A DNA stretch of 64,000 nt, taken from contig NZ_JAUQSY010000008.1 in NCBI RefSeq assembly GCF_030580865.1, positions 186,001 through 250,000 on the forward strand, read 5' to 3'. The first letter of the stretch is position 1. Each line of letters opens with the position of its first letter. The notes beneath the pieces are model-generated. The model was not told where the DNA came from. It made no database searches and saw only the letters and a program-made list of their open reading frames with translations. This document shows, in pieces, positions 25,549 to 34,877 of the stretch. The translations under genes and the position numbers were made by a program. This stretch comes from Hymenobacter aranciens. GTDB lineage: Bacteria > Bacteroidota > Bacteroidia > Cytophagales > Hymenobacteraceae.

Positions 25549-28479
25549 ATGTACCTATCCTTACTTACCCCGTCGGCAACGTGTCGCCGATGGGCAATAG
25601 CCCTGCTGGCCGCGACGCTTCTGCTGGCTACCGCAAGCTCGCAGGCCCAGACCATTTACGGCCTGGGCACCATCACGGGCTCCAACTTTCGCAACGAGCC
25701 CGTGGGTAGCCAGGGGCTCATTCTGATTAACCCGACCACCGGCGCCGCCCAAACCCTGGCTCCCGTGCGCCTGACCGGCGTGACGGCCGGCCAGACGCTG
25801 GTGGGCATCGACTTCCGGCCCGCCGACAACCTGCTCTACGGCTTGGGCTACGATGCCGCGCTGGCCGGCCCGGCCAACAACGCCCAGGTGTACCTCGTGA
25901 ACCCCGGCACCAACGTGGCGACGCCCGTCGGCTCGGCCATCCGCCTGGAGCTGGGCACCACCACCGACGGCATCGGCTTCGACTTCAACCCCACCGTGGA
26001 CCGCATTCGGGTGGTGAGTGCTAACGACGCCAACTACCGCCTCAACCCGGTGACGGGCGGTATCGTGGATGCTGACCCGGTTACCGCCGGTATTCAGGCA
26101 GATGGCAACCTGAGCTACAGCGGCGGCAGCCCGGCCAATCCCGGTGTGGGCACGGCGGCGTACACCAACTCGTTTGTGGGCAGCGCCAGCACCACGCTGT
26201 ATGATATTGATTACATAAACGGCGGCATCCTGTCGATTCAGAATCCGCCTAATCTGGGCACGCTCAACACCCAGAGCACCTTGCAGCTGGTGGTGACGGG
26301 CGGCAGCTCGCCGGGCACCTACACGGTGGGAGCGGTGCGGCACCTGGGGCTGGACATCTACTACAACCCCAACGACAACACCAACGTGGGCTACTTCACG
26401 CTGGTATCGCCACCGCGTGCGGTGTTTGGCGGCACCTCGCGGGCCAGCGACACCTACCGCCTCGACCTGAGCACCGGCGTGGCAACGCAGCTCGCCAATA
26501 CCGTACCCGCCAGCTCATTCATCAACCTCGAAATCCGAGACCTGGCCATAGCGCTGGCCCCTATCCCCGACCTGACCTGGAACGGCAGCACCAGCACCGA
26601 CTGGCGCACGGCTGCCAACTGGACGCCCGCCCTCGTGCCCGGCCCGGCCAACAACGTGACAATTCCCGGCGGCACGCCCTTCCAGCCCACCATCAACCAG
26701 GCCCAGCAAACCAACGCTTTTACCCTGAGCAGCGGCGCTACGCTCACCCTGCCCAGCAACGGCTACCTCGTGGTGGGCGGCGACTTCATCAACAACGGCA
26801 CCTTCAACAGCAGCGGTACCGGCACGGTGGTGATGAACCTGAATGTAAACCAGGTGATTGGCGGCAGCTCGGCCACTCAGTTCGAAAACCTGATTATCGG
26901 CACCGGCAACGCCACGCTGGCAACCTCGGCCTCGCTGGCCGGGCCGGCCTCGGTGCACGGCCTGCTCACGCTGGCCGGCGGCAACCTGACGGTGACGGGC
27001 CAGACCTTTACGCTGCTCTCCGACGCCGCCGGCACGGCCATGGTGTATAACGCGGGCAGCGGCGTGGTAAACGGCCCCGTGACGGTGCAGCGCTACATCG
27101 CGCCCAACCTGAACGGCGGCCCCGGCTACCGCCACTACTCGCCCCCGGTGAGCGGCAGCACGGTGGCCGACCTGAGCACCGCCGGCTTCGTGCCGGTGCT
27201 GAATACGGCCTACAACTCGGCCGCCCAGCCGGGGCTGGTGACGCCCTTCCCGAACGTATTCAGCTACGACCAGGGCCGCGTGGGCACGGTCACGAGCGAC
27301 TACAACTTCTTTGACCAGGGCTGGCAGTCGCCCGGCGGCACCGGCGATGCGCTCAACGTGACGCAGGGCTACACGGTCAACATCAACGCCGCGGCCAAGG
27401 TCGATTTTGTAGGCCCGCTCAACAACGGCCCCTACACCGCCAGCGGCCTGGGCCGCGGCAGCAACGGCGCCGCCGGCTGGCACCTGCGCGGCAACCCCTA
27501 CCCCGCCCCGCTCGACTGGCAGCTCATCATCAACAACGGCGGCCTGAGCAGCATCGACCCGGCCCTGTACGTGTACAAATCGAGCGGCCAGTACACCGGC
27601 TCCTTCGCCAGCTACATCAATGGCATGGGCACCAACGGCGGCACCAACCTGCTGCCGTCGGCCCAGGCTTTCTTCGTGCGCACCAGCGCCGTGGGCGCCA
27701 GCGGCAGCATCAACTTCACCAATAACGAGCGCCTGACCACCTACGCCAACCCCGCCTTCCAGCGCTCCGCCGCCGACCTGCGCCCGCAACTCACGCTGTC
27801 GCTGAACAGCGCCAGCGCCAGCACCCAAACCGTGGCCTACTTCCAGCAAGGCGCCACGGCCGCCTTCGATGCGCAGTTCGATGCCGCCTACCTGCCCAAC
27901 CTCAACGGCCTGACCCTGGCCACCGAAGCCGGCGCCGAGCCACTAGCCATCAACGGCCTCCCCGCCCTCACCGGCCAGAACGAGCTGCTGCCGCTACGCC
28001 TCGCCGCCGCCCCGGGCAGCTACATCCTGCACGTCGATGCCCTGCGCAACCTACCTACGGGCTACCACGCCTACCTGCGCGACGCCCTCACCGGCACCTT
28101 CACCGACCTGGCTGCCACGCCCAGCCTCCCGCTGACGCTGGCCGCTAACGCTCCGGCCGCTGGCCGCTACGCCCTGCTCTTCACCACCCAGGCCCGCGTG
28201 CTGGCCACCGCCCCGCAGGAGCTGGCCCAGCTCGTGAGCGTGTACCCCAACCCCGCTCACGGCACGGCCACGCTGGTGCTGCCCGCCGCCCTGCGCGGCG
28301 CCCAGGCCACCCAGGTGCAGGTGCTCGACAACCTCGGCCGCGTGGTGCTCACCCGCACCCTGGCTGCGGGCGCCACCGAGGCCCTGCAGCTGCCGCTCGG
28401 TACGCTCAATGCCGGCATCTACACCGTGCAGGCCCGCACGGCCGTCGGCCTTGTGGCCAAACGTCTAGTGGTGCAGTAG
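25549..28479 (+). CDS. Secreted DUF4394 protein with T9SS sorting domain
   Basis: A 976-residue exported protein. Signal peptide (ALLAATLLLATASSQAQ), then one DUF4394 unit (LVGIDFRPADNLLYGLGYD, FDFNPTVDRIRVVS, ANYRLNP). The LTWNGSTSTDWRTAANW linker, the shared module (YRHYSPPVSG, NPYPAPLDW, SSGQYTGSFASY) and a T9SS type A sorting domain follow. It is a single-repeat version of the three-repeat protein at 16655-21259. The two genes are almost identical in DNA over their last ~300 bp, which suggests recent gene conversion or recombination. Confidence 0.88.
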   Translation: MYLSLLTPSATCRRWAIALLAATLLLATASSQAQTIYGLGTITGSNFRNEPVGSQGLILINPTTGAAQTLAPVRLTGVTAGQTLVGIDFRPADNLLYGLGYDAALAGPANNAQVYLVNPGTNVATPVGSAIRLELGTTTDGIGFDFNPTVDRIRVVSANDANYRLNPVTGGIVDADPVTAGIQADGNLSYSGGSPANPGVGTAAYTNSFVGSASTTLYDIDYINGGILSIQNPPNLGTLNTQSTLQLVVTGGSSPGTYTVGAVRHLGLDIYYNPNDNTNVGYFTLVSPPRAVFGGTSRASDTYRLDLSTGVATQLANTVPASSFINLEIRDLAIALAPIPDLTWNGSTSTDWRTAANWTPALVPGPANNVTIPGGTPFQPTINQAQQTNAFTLSSGATLTLPSNGYLVVGGDFINNGTFNSSGTGTVVMNLNVNQVIGGSSATQFENLIIGTGNATLATSASLAGPASVHGLLTLAGGNLTVTGQTFTLLSDAAGTAMVYNAGSGVVNGPVTVQRYIAPNLNGGPGYRHYSPPVSGSTVADLSTAGFVPVLNTAYNSAAQPGLVTPFPNVFSYDQGRVGTVTSDYNFFDQGWQSPGGTGDALNVTQGYTVNINAAAKVDFVGPLNNGPYTASGLGRGSNGAAGWHLRGNPYPAPLDWQLIINNGGLSSIDPALYVYKSSGQYTGSFASYINGMGTNGGTNLLPSAQAFFVRTSAVGASGSINFTNNERLTTYANPAFQRSAADLRPQLTLSLNSASASTQTVAYFQQGATAAFDAQFDAAYLPNLNGLTLATEAGAEPLAINGLPALTGQNELLPLRLAAAPGSYILHVDALRNLPTGYHAYLRDALTGTFTDLAATPSLPLTLAANAPAAGRYALLFTTQARVLATAPQELAQLVSVYPNPAHGTATLVLPAALRGAQATQVQVLDNLGRVVLTRTLAAGATEALQLPLGTLNAGIYTVQARTAVGLVAKRLVVQ

Positions 28480-28510
28480 GCAGCCAGCTGTTGCTGCTTA
28501 GAAGTAAAAA

Positions 28511-28533
28511 GCTCCTGCCGTATCGGCAGGAGC
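28511..28533. terminator. Bidirectional terminator
   Basis: Perfect 10-bp arms GCTCCTGCCG/CGGCAGGAGC around TAT, with AAAAA before and TTTTT after. It ends the DUF4394 gene. Confidence 0.85.
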
Positions 28534-28552
28534 TTTTTGTTTGTCCGGAGTC

Positions 28553-28594
28553 TTTGCTTTACGATTTTGGGCCGCACTAAAATCGTAAAGCAAA
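28553..28594. repeat. Palindromic repeat, TTTGCTTTACGATTTT arm (copy 1)
   Basis: A perfect 16-bp inverted repeat with a 10-nt loop. It is the first of four related palindromes in the window (others at 28605, 43450 and 43506) that share TTTGCTCTACG / CGTAGAGCAAA and occur in pairs just after a terminator. Confidence 0.75.
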
Positions 28595-28604
28595 ACGCGG
28601 CGGG

Positions 28605-28650
28605 ATTTTGCTCTCCGTTTTCGAGCATTGCCAAAATCGTAGAGCAAAAT
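28605..28650. repeat. Palindromic repeat (copy 2)
   Basis: Arms ATTTTGCTCT and AGAGCAAAAT with a partly paired interior. It lies 10 bp after copy 1. The following 128 bp up to 28778 hold only the leader of the giant repeat protein. Confidence 0.7.
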
Positions 28651-28778
28651 TTCCGCCCCTCGCATACCCTCTACGCACTTTTCCGGGCCGCTGCCGACAT
28701 TACAGGAGGCCAAAATGGTAGCAGCCAAGCAGAAATTACCGACCTTTGCGGTTCGATTTATTTCTAACTTATTCGCAA

Positions 28779-31700
28779 ATGGTGGGTCCTGCTACGGTAA
28801 AAGCCAGCAGGCTGCAACGACTGGTTGTAGTCTTATTACTAACTCTATTACATGCCACGGCCAGCCGGGCCCAGCTGCCGGCGGCGCCAGCCAGCGGGCC
28901 GGCGCGGCGCGACGCGGGCATCGGCAACGATAAATGGTCGGACCTGTTTGGCCTGCCCGGCCTCAACTACGTGGTGTCGGCGCTGGCCTACCTGCCCTCC
29001 GGCGACCTCGTGGTGGCGGGCCCCTTCTACGACGCCGGAGGCAACGCTGAGGCCGATAACGTGGCCCGCTGGGACGGCAGCCGCTGGCAGGCCCTGGGCA
29101 AGGGCCTCAGCCGCGCCCCCTCGGTGCTGCTGCTGGCGCCCAACGGCGACCTCTACGCCGGCGGTGACTTTCTCGATGCCGGCGGCGACCCCACCGCCGA
29201 CTACCTCGCCCGCTGGGATGGCACGCGCTGGCATAAAGTAGCCGCCGGCCTCAACGGCGCGGTGCGCGCCATGGCTTTCGATGCCAGCGGCGACCTGCTG
29301 GTGGCCGGCTCCTTCACCGACGCCGGCGGCAACGCCAACGCCGACGGCATTGCCCGCTGGGATGGCAGCGCCTGGCAGGCTTTCGGCCCCGGCATCAACG
29401 GGCCGGTGTACGGCCTGGGCGTGGGGGCCAACGGCAACGTGTACATCGCCGGGGCCTTCCTCAACGTGGGCGGCAACACCAGCGTGCAGCGCGTAGCCCG
29501 CTGGGATGGCAGCGCCTGGCGCGCCATGGGCGCCCCCATGAACGGCTACACCGACCACCTTGCCATGCTGCCCAACGGCGACGTGGTGGTGGCCGGCAAC
29601 TTCACCAACCTGGGCGGCAACCCCACCGCCGACTACCTGGCCCGCTGGAACGGCACCAACTGGCAGGGCTTCGGCAATAACTTCACGCTCAGCAGCGCTT
29701 TCGAAACCATTAACACGCTGTTTGTGGACCCCAGCGGCAATCTGCTGGTGGGCGGCTCGCTGCTCAACGTGGGCGGCAACGCGGCGGCCGACTACCTGGC
29801 CCGCTGGAACGGCACGAGCTGGCAGGCCGTGGGCCCCTCGCTGGGCGACGGCGTCAATGCCATTGTGGTGGCCCCCAACGGCGACTACGTGGTGGGCGGC
29901 TACTTTGAAACCGCCGGCAGCAATGCCCACGCCGCCTATCTGGCCCGGCTGGCGGGCGGCGCCTGGGTAGGCTTCGAAGACCCCACGCGCATGGGCCTGC
30001 TCGGCGGGGCGGCGGCCGTGGTGGCCGCCCCGGGCGGCGGCTTCTTCGTGAGCGGAGCCTTCATCGACGCCGGCGGCAACCCCAACGCCGACTACGTGGC
30101 CCGCTGGGACGGCACCACCTGGCAGCCCCTGGGCCCGGGCCTCAACGGCACGCCGGCGGCCCTGCTCATCCTGCCCAACGGCGACCTGCTGGCCGGCGGC
30201 GGCTTCACCAACGCCGGCGGCAACCCCAACGCCGACTACCTGGCCCGCTGGGATGGCACGAGCTGGCACGCCTTCGGCACCATCCTCAACGGCAACGTAA
30301 CTTCGCTGGCCCTGGCCCCCAACGGCGACGTCATTGCCAGCGGCTTCTTCAGCAACGCGGGCGGCAACCCCCTTGCCCACCGCCTGGCCCGCTGGAACGG
30401 CACCGTCTGGCAGCCCCTGGGCCGGGGCGTGTCTAACCCCGCCCTGGCTTTGGCGGTGGCGGCCAATGGCGACGTCATCGTGGGCGGCAACCTGATGTTT
30501 GAGGGCAGCCCCACCAGCCAGAGCTACCTGGGCCGCTGGGACGGCACTGCCTGGCAGCGCTACCCCGACCGCATCGGCCCCGTGCAGGCCCTGGCCTTCC
30601 TGCCCAACGGCGACCTGCTGGTGGGCTCCGGCATTATGTCGGGCCCGGCCAACCCCACAGGCATGGCCCGCTGGAACGGCACCGCCTGGCAGCCCATGGG
30701 CACCGCCCTAACGGGCTCGGTGTACACCATCCGGGTTTTCGGGCAGAACGACATTGCCATCGGCGGCCAGGTAGGCTGGCCCGGCAACCTGAACGTGAGC
30801 GGCGGCCTGGTGCACTGGGACGGCGCCGGCACGTTCCGCTCCTACGGCAGCAGCCTGGAAATCGGCGTGTACGGCATCGACCGCTCGGCCGATGGCCTGC
30901 TGGCCGCCGCGGGCCGCTTCCGGATGCTCAACGACGGCAGCAAGCCCAGCGTGAGCTTCGGGCTCTACCGCGACATTCCGCCGCCCGTCATCACCAGCTT
31001 CACGCCCGGCACGGCCGCGGCCGGCAGCAGCGTCATCATTCGCGGCAGCGGCTTCACCGGCACCACGCAGGTGGCCTTTGGGGCGGTGGCCGCCCCGGGC
31101 TTCGTGGTTACCTCCGACTCGGTGCTGACGGTGAGCGTGCCGCCCGCCGCCCTCAGCGGCCTGCTGTCGGTGACCACGGCGGGCGGCACGGGCGTGGCCC
31201 CCAGCTATTTTGTGGTGCCCGCGCCGTGCGTGGCCACCGTCAGCGTGACGGCCGGCGGCCCCACGGCCCTGCCGCCGGGCGGCAGCGTGGTACTCACGGC
31301 CACGGCCACCACGCCGGCGTTCAGCACCGGGGCGGGCTTCGATACGGCGGCCGGCAGCGAGGTGCGGGCCGTGGTGGCCCTGCCCACCGGCCAGGTGCTG
31401 GCCGGCGGCAGCTTCAGTACCTACCGGAGCCAAGCCAGCGCCCCCGACAACCTGCTGCGCCTGCAGCCCGACGGCAGCCCCGACCCCACGTTTAATGCCG
31501 GGGGCAGCGGCTTCACGGGCGCCGTGAATGCCCTGGCGGCCCTGCCCGACGGCACCACGCTGGTTGGCGGCGCCTTCACCAGCTACAACGGCACGGTGCT
31601 GAGCACACCCTACCTGGTGCGCCTGCTGGCCGATGGCCGCCTCGACCCCACCTTTAATGCCGGGGGCCTCGGGCTGGATGCGCCGGTGCGCGCCCTGGCC

Positions 31701-34538
31701 GCGATGCCCGACGGCCGCGTGGTGGTGGCCGGCGACTTCAGCCGCTACAACGACCGGCCCATGGGCCGCGTCCTGCGGCTGCTGCCCTCCGGCGCCCTCG
31801 ACCCCAGCTTCAACGATGGCTACGTGGGCTTCGAGGACGGCAGCATCTACGCCGTGCTGGTGCAGCCCGACGGTCGCATTGTGCTCGGCACCAGCGGCCA
31901 GACGCGCTACAACAGCGCCGCCGCGCCCGTGGGTTTGCTCCGCCTGACGCCCGACGGCGGCCTCGACCCGCTGTTCAGCTTCAGCTCGACGCCGGGCTTT
32001 GGCACCAGCAGCCGCATCTACGCCCTGGGGCTGCTGCCCAACGGCAAGCTGATGGTGGGCGGCATGTTCACCAGCTTCCACGGCATCACCAATATTCCCG
32101 CCAATCTGATTCGCGTACAGCCCTACGGGGTCACCGATTTCACCTTCAACATCAATGCCGCCGGCTTCAATGGCCCGGTGTCGGCCCTGACCCTGCAGCC
32201 CGACGGCAACATGGTGGTAGCTGGCAACTTCACCAGCTACAACGGCAACGCCGCCGCGCCCGACCACCTGCTGCGCCTCACGCCCACGGCGGCGCTCGAT
32301 GCCAGCTTCGGCGGCTTCGATGGCCCGGTGCGGGCCCTGGCCCTGACGGGCGACGGCAGCGTGCTGGCCGGGGGCAGCTTCGGCAGCTACGCCGGCGCCG
32401 CCGCGCCCGCCCACCTGGCAGCCCTGAGCGCCAGCGGCGGGCTTAACAGCACGACGACTACCCTGTCTGGTGCCAGCTTTGTCTGGAGCACGGGCAGCAC
32501 CGCCAACCCGCTCACCGTAAGCAGCGCGGGCAGCTACTCGGCCAGCCTCAGCGGCTGCAGCGGCGCGGCCGGGCCGGTGGTGGTAACCGCGGCCGCCGCC
32601 CTCGGCGACCTGGTGGTAAGCACGCCCCAGACCGTGACGGGCTCCTACAACAACGTGACCGTGACCGGCACCGGCGCGGCCACCTTGGGCGGCCCGCTCG
32701 ACGTGGCCGGCACCCTCACGGTGGCCAGCGGCGGCAGCCTGCTCACCGCCTGCCAGCCCCTCACCGGCCCCGGCAGCTTCGTGCTCGAAGCCGGCGCCAC
32801 GCTCGGCATCTGCGACCCGGCCGGCATCACGCGCAGCGGCCCCAGCGGTTCGGTGCAGCTCACCGGCACCCGCACTTTCTCCGACGATGCCTACTACCGC
32901 TACCTGGCTTCCAGTGCCCAGGTAACCGGCGACGGCCTGCCCGCCCTGGTGCGCGAGCTGCAGGTGAATACCAGCGCCGGCAACCTCACCCTGACCAATG
33001 ACCTTGACCTGCGCGAGGCCCTGCGCTTCGTCAGCGGCGACCTCGACCTGGGCGGGCACACGGCCACGCTGCGGTCGGGCCCGGCGGGCACCGCCCTCAT
33101 CGACAACACCGGCGGCCGGGTGCTCAACAACACCGGCACCTGCCGGATGCAGTGCTACCTCAACCCCGCCCGCAACGCCGGCCTGGGCTACCGCCACCTC
33201 AACGCCTGCGTGGCCGGCATGACGGCCGCCGAACTGCGGGTGGGCAGCACTGCCCCGGTGCTCACCGCCGCCTACAACACCTCGGCCACGCCGGGCCTGG
33301 TCACGCCGTTCCCGACGCTCTTTAGCTACGACCAAACCCGGCTGACGACCAGCACCAGCAACTACTCGGACTTCGACAAGGGCTGGGTGGTACCCACGGC
33401 CGGCACGGCGCTGCAGCCCTTCGTGGGCTACGCGGCCATGCTGCCGGGCGCGGCTACGGTCACGTTCAGCGGCACGGCCTTCGCCTCCGGCGCCAGCAGC
33501 AGCAGCTTCGCCCGGGGCCCACAGGCCGAGGCCGGCTGGCAGCTGGTTGGCAACCCCTACCCTTCGCCCTTCGACCTGAGCGTGCCCAATACCTTCTTGC
33601 GCACCAACGTGGATGCGGCGGCCTACGTGTACGAAAGCACGGCCCAGTACGCCGGCCAGTACCGGGCCTACGTCAACGGCCTGGGCACCGGCACCAGCAA
33701 CCCGGTGCTGCCCGCTGGCCAGGGCTTTTTTGTGCGCGTGACCACGGCCGGCCAGCCGGCCAGCATTGCCGTCACGCCGGCGGGCCGGGGCACCGTGTTT
33801 GCCGGTCAGCCGGCCCTGTACCGCAGCGCCCCCGATGCCCGCCCCCGCGTGCGGCTAACCCTGGCGCCCGCCGCCCCCGCCCCGGCCGACGAAGTGCTGG
33901 TGTATGCCCAGGCCGGCGCCACCCCGGCCGCCGATGCCGAGTTCGACGCCCACAAGCTGCCCAACCCCGGCAACGCCTCGGTGTATGCCCTGGCCGCTAC
34001 CGGCGAGGCCCTTGCCATCCAGGGCCTGCCCGGGCTCACGGCCGGCACCACCGTGCCCCTGGCCGTAGCGCTGACGGCCCCCGGCCCGGCCACGCTCACC
34101 GCCACGCTCCACCACCTGCCCGCCGGCCTCAGCGCCTTCCTCACCGATGCCGTCACCGGCACCAGCCAGGATTTGAGCCTGAACCCCAGCTATTCTTTCA
34201 CGGCCACCACCGGGCCGGCCGGCCGCTTCGCCCTGGTTTTCGGCCCGGCCAATGGCCCGCTGGGCACGGCCCTCGCCCAGCTGCGGGCCAGCGTCGCGCT
34301 GTTCCCCAACCCCGCCCACGCCACGGCTACCCTGGTGCTGCCCCAGGCCCTGCGCGGCGCTCAGGCCACCCCGGTGCAGGTGCTCGACAACCTCGGCCGC
34401 GTGGTGCTGACCCGCACCCTGGCCGCTGGCGCCACTGAGGCCCTGCAATTGCCCGTCGGCAACCTGGCCCCCGGCATCTACACCGTGCAGGCCCGCACGG
34501 CCGTCGGCCTTGTGGCCAAGCGCCTCGTGGTGCAGTAG
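28779..34538 (+). CDS. Giant secreted repeat protein (delta-60, IPT/TIG, T9SS)
   Basis: A 1919-residue exported protein; ATG 28779 starts a good signal peptide (LVVVLLLTLLHATASRAQ). The N-terminal half has about 14 propeller-like repeats of ~50 residues (ADYLARWDGTSWQALG, ALAFLPNGDLLVGG). An IPT/TIG domain follows (PVITSFTPGTAAAGSSVIIRG), then delta-60 repeats (VRALAAMPDGRVVVAGDFSRY ... LRLLPSGALDPSF). The island's shared module and a type A sorting domain (LFPNPAHATATLVL) finish it. Probably a surface protein; the ligand is unknown. The repeats are also visible in the DNA. Confidence 0.88.
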   Translation: MVGPATVKASRLQRLVVVLLLTLLHATASRAQLPAAPASGPARRDAGIGNDKWSDLFGLPGLNYVVSALAYLPSGDLVVAGPFYDAGGNAEADNVARWDGSRWQALGKGLSRAPSVLLLAPNGDLYAGGDFLDAGGDPTADYLARWDGTRWHKVAAGLNGAVRAMAFDASGDLLVAGSFTDAGGNANADGIARWDGSAWQAFGPGINGPVYGLGVGANGNVYIAGAFLNVGGNTSVQRVARWDGSAWRAMGAPMNGYTDHLAMLPNGDVVVAGNFTNLGGNPTADYLARWNGTNWQGFGNNFTLSSAFETINTLFVDPSGNLLVGGSLLNVGGNAAADYLARWNGTSWQAVGPSLGDGVNAIVVAPNGDYVVGGYFETAGSNAHAAYLARLAGGAWVGFEDPTRMGLLGGAAAVVAAPGGGFFVSGAFIDAGGNPNADYVARWDGTTWQPLGPGLNGTPAALLILPNGDLLAGGGFTNAGGNPNADYLARWDGTSWHAFGTILNGNVTSLALAPNGDVIASGFFSNAGGNPLAHRLARWNGTVWQPLGRGVSNPALALAVAANGDVIVGGNLMFEGSPTSQSYLGRWDGTAWQRYPDRIGPVQALAFLPNGDLLVGSGIMSGPANPTGMARWNGTAWQPMGTALTGSVYTIRVFGQNDIAIGGQVGWPGNLNVSGGLVHWDGAGTFRSYGSSLEIGVYGIDRSADGLLAAAGRFRMLNDGSKPSVSFGLYRDIPPPVITSFTPGTAAAGSSVIIRGSGFTGTTQVAFGAVAAPGFVVTSDSVLTVSVPPAALSGLLSVTTAGGTGVAPSYFVVPAPCVATVSVTAGGPTALPPGGSVVLTATATTPAFSTGAGFDTAAGSEVRAVVALPTGQVLAGGSFSTYRSQASAPDNLLRLQPDGSPDPTFNAGGSGFTGAVNALAALPDGTTLVGGAFTSYNGTVLSTPYLVRLLADGRLDPTFNAGGLGLDAPVRALAAMPDGRVVVAGDFSRYNDRPMGRVLRLLPSGALDPSFNDGYVGFEDGSIYAVLVQPDGRIVLGTSGQTRYNSAAAPVGLLRLTPDGGLDPLFSFSSTPGFGTSSRIYALGLLPNGKLMVGGMFTSFHGITNIPANLIRVQPYGVTDFTFNINAAGFNGPVSALTLQPDGNMVVAGNFTSYNGNAAAPDHLLRLTPTAALDASFGGFDGPVRALALTGDGSVLAGGSFGSYAGAAAPAHLAALSASGGLNSTTTTLSGASFVWSTGSTANPLTVSSAGSYSASLSGCSGAAGPVVVTAAAALGDLVVSTPQTVTGSYNNVTVTGTGAATLGGPLDVAGTLTVASGGSLLTACQPLTGPGSFVLEAGATLGICDPAGITRSGPSGSVQLTGTRTFSDDAYYRYLASSAQVTGDGLPALVRELQVNTSAGNLTLTNDLDLREALRFVSGDLDLGGHTATLRSGPAGTALIDNTGGRVLNNTGTCRMQCYLNPARNAGLGYRHLNACVAGMTAAELRVGSTAPVLTAAYNTSATPGLVTPFPTLFSYDQTRLTTSTSNYSDFDKGWVVPTAGTALQPFVGYAAMLPGAATVTFSGTAFASGASSSSFARGPQAEAGWQLVGNPYPSPFDLSVPNTFLRTNVDAAAYVYESTAQYAGQYRAYVNGLGTGTSNPVLPAGQGFFVRVTTAGQPASIAVTPAGRGTVFAGQPALYRSAPDARPRVRLTLAPAAPAPADEVLVYAQAGATPAADAEFDAHKLPNPGNASVYALAATGEALAIQGLPGLTAGTTVPLAVALTAPGPATLTATLHHLPAGLSAFLTDAVTGTSQDLSLNPSYSFTATTGPAGRFALVFGPANGPLGTALAQLRASVALFPNPAHATATLVLPQALRGAQATPVQVLDNLGRVVLTRTLAAGATEALQLPVGNLAPGIYTVQARTAVGLVAKRLVVQ

Positions 34539-34608
34539 ACCTTCAGGTAGCAGCTATTTTAGTGGCTGCTTACTAACAGGGTTTTGACCTTTGGTATTGC
34601 TAATATCT

Positions 34609-34648
34609 GAAAAAGCCCTCTTGGCCGATTGGTCAGGAAGGCTTTTTT
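34609..34648 (+). terminator. Rho-independent terminator
   Basis: Arms AAAAAGCC and GGCTTTTTT with an inner TGGCC/GGTCA helix. It lies downstream of the giant protein gene. The rest of 34539-34877 is non-coding; TACCTTGC near 34840 could be a weak -7 element for the next gene. Confidence 0.7.
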
Positions 34649-34877
34649 TAGGGGCCTGCTCCTGATTGCAACTCTGCAATGGAGCAACGGGCGAAGGAAT
34701 TGGAGTGCTCTTGTAAGCCAATTTGGTAAAGGTGATTAGAGGCAAATAAATACTCGCGGGGCGTTTTTTGTGGTCTGCATAATAATACCGTAAAATATTT
34801 TTCATCAGGCCTGTACCGCTTTTCGAATTTCCATTTACCTTGCGTCTTCATTCACTACTTTTTCACCTTCCTCATTT

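Noticed and set aside
30708..33335. 875-codon ORF on the minus strand
   Set aside because: Antisense to the repeat region of the giant surface protein; low-complexity translation without recognisable motifs. The same holds for 28848-30380 and 26515-27849.
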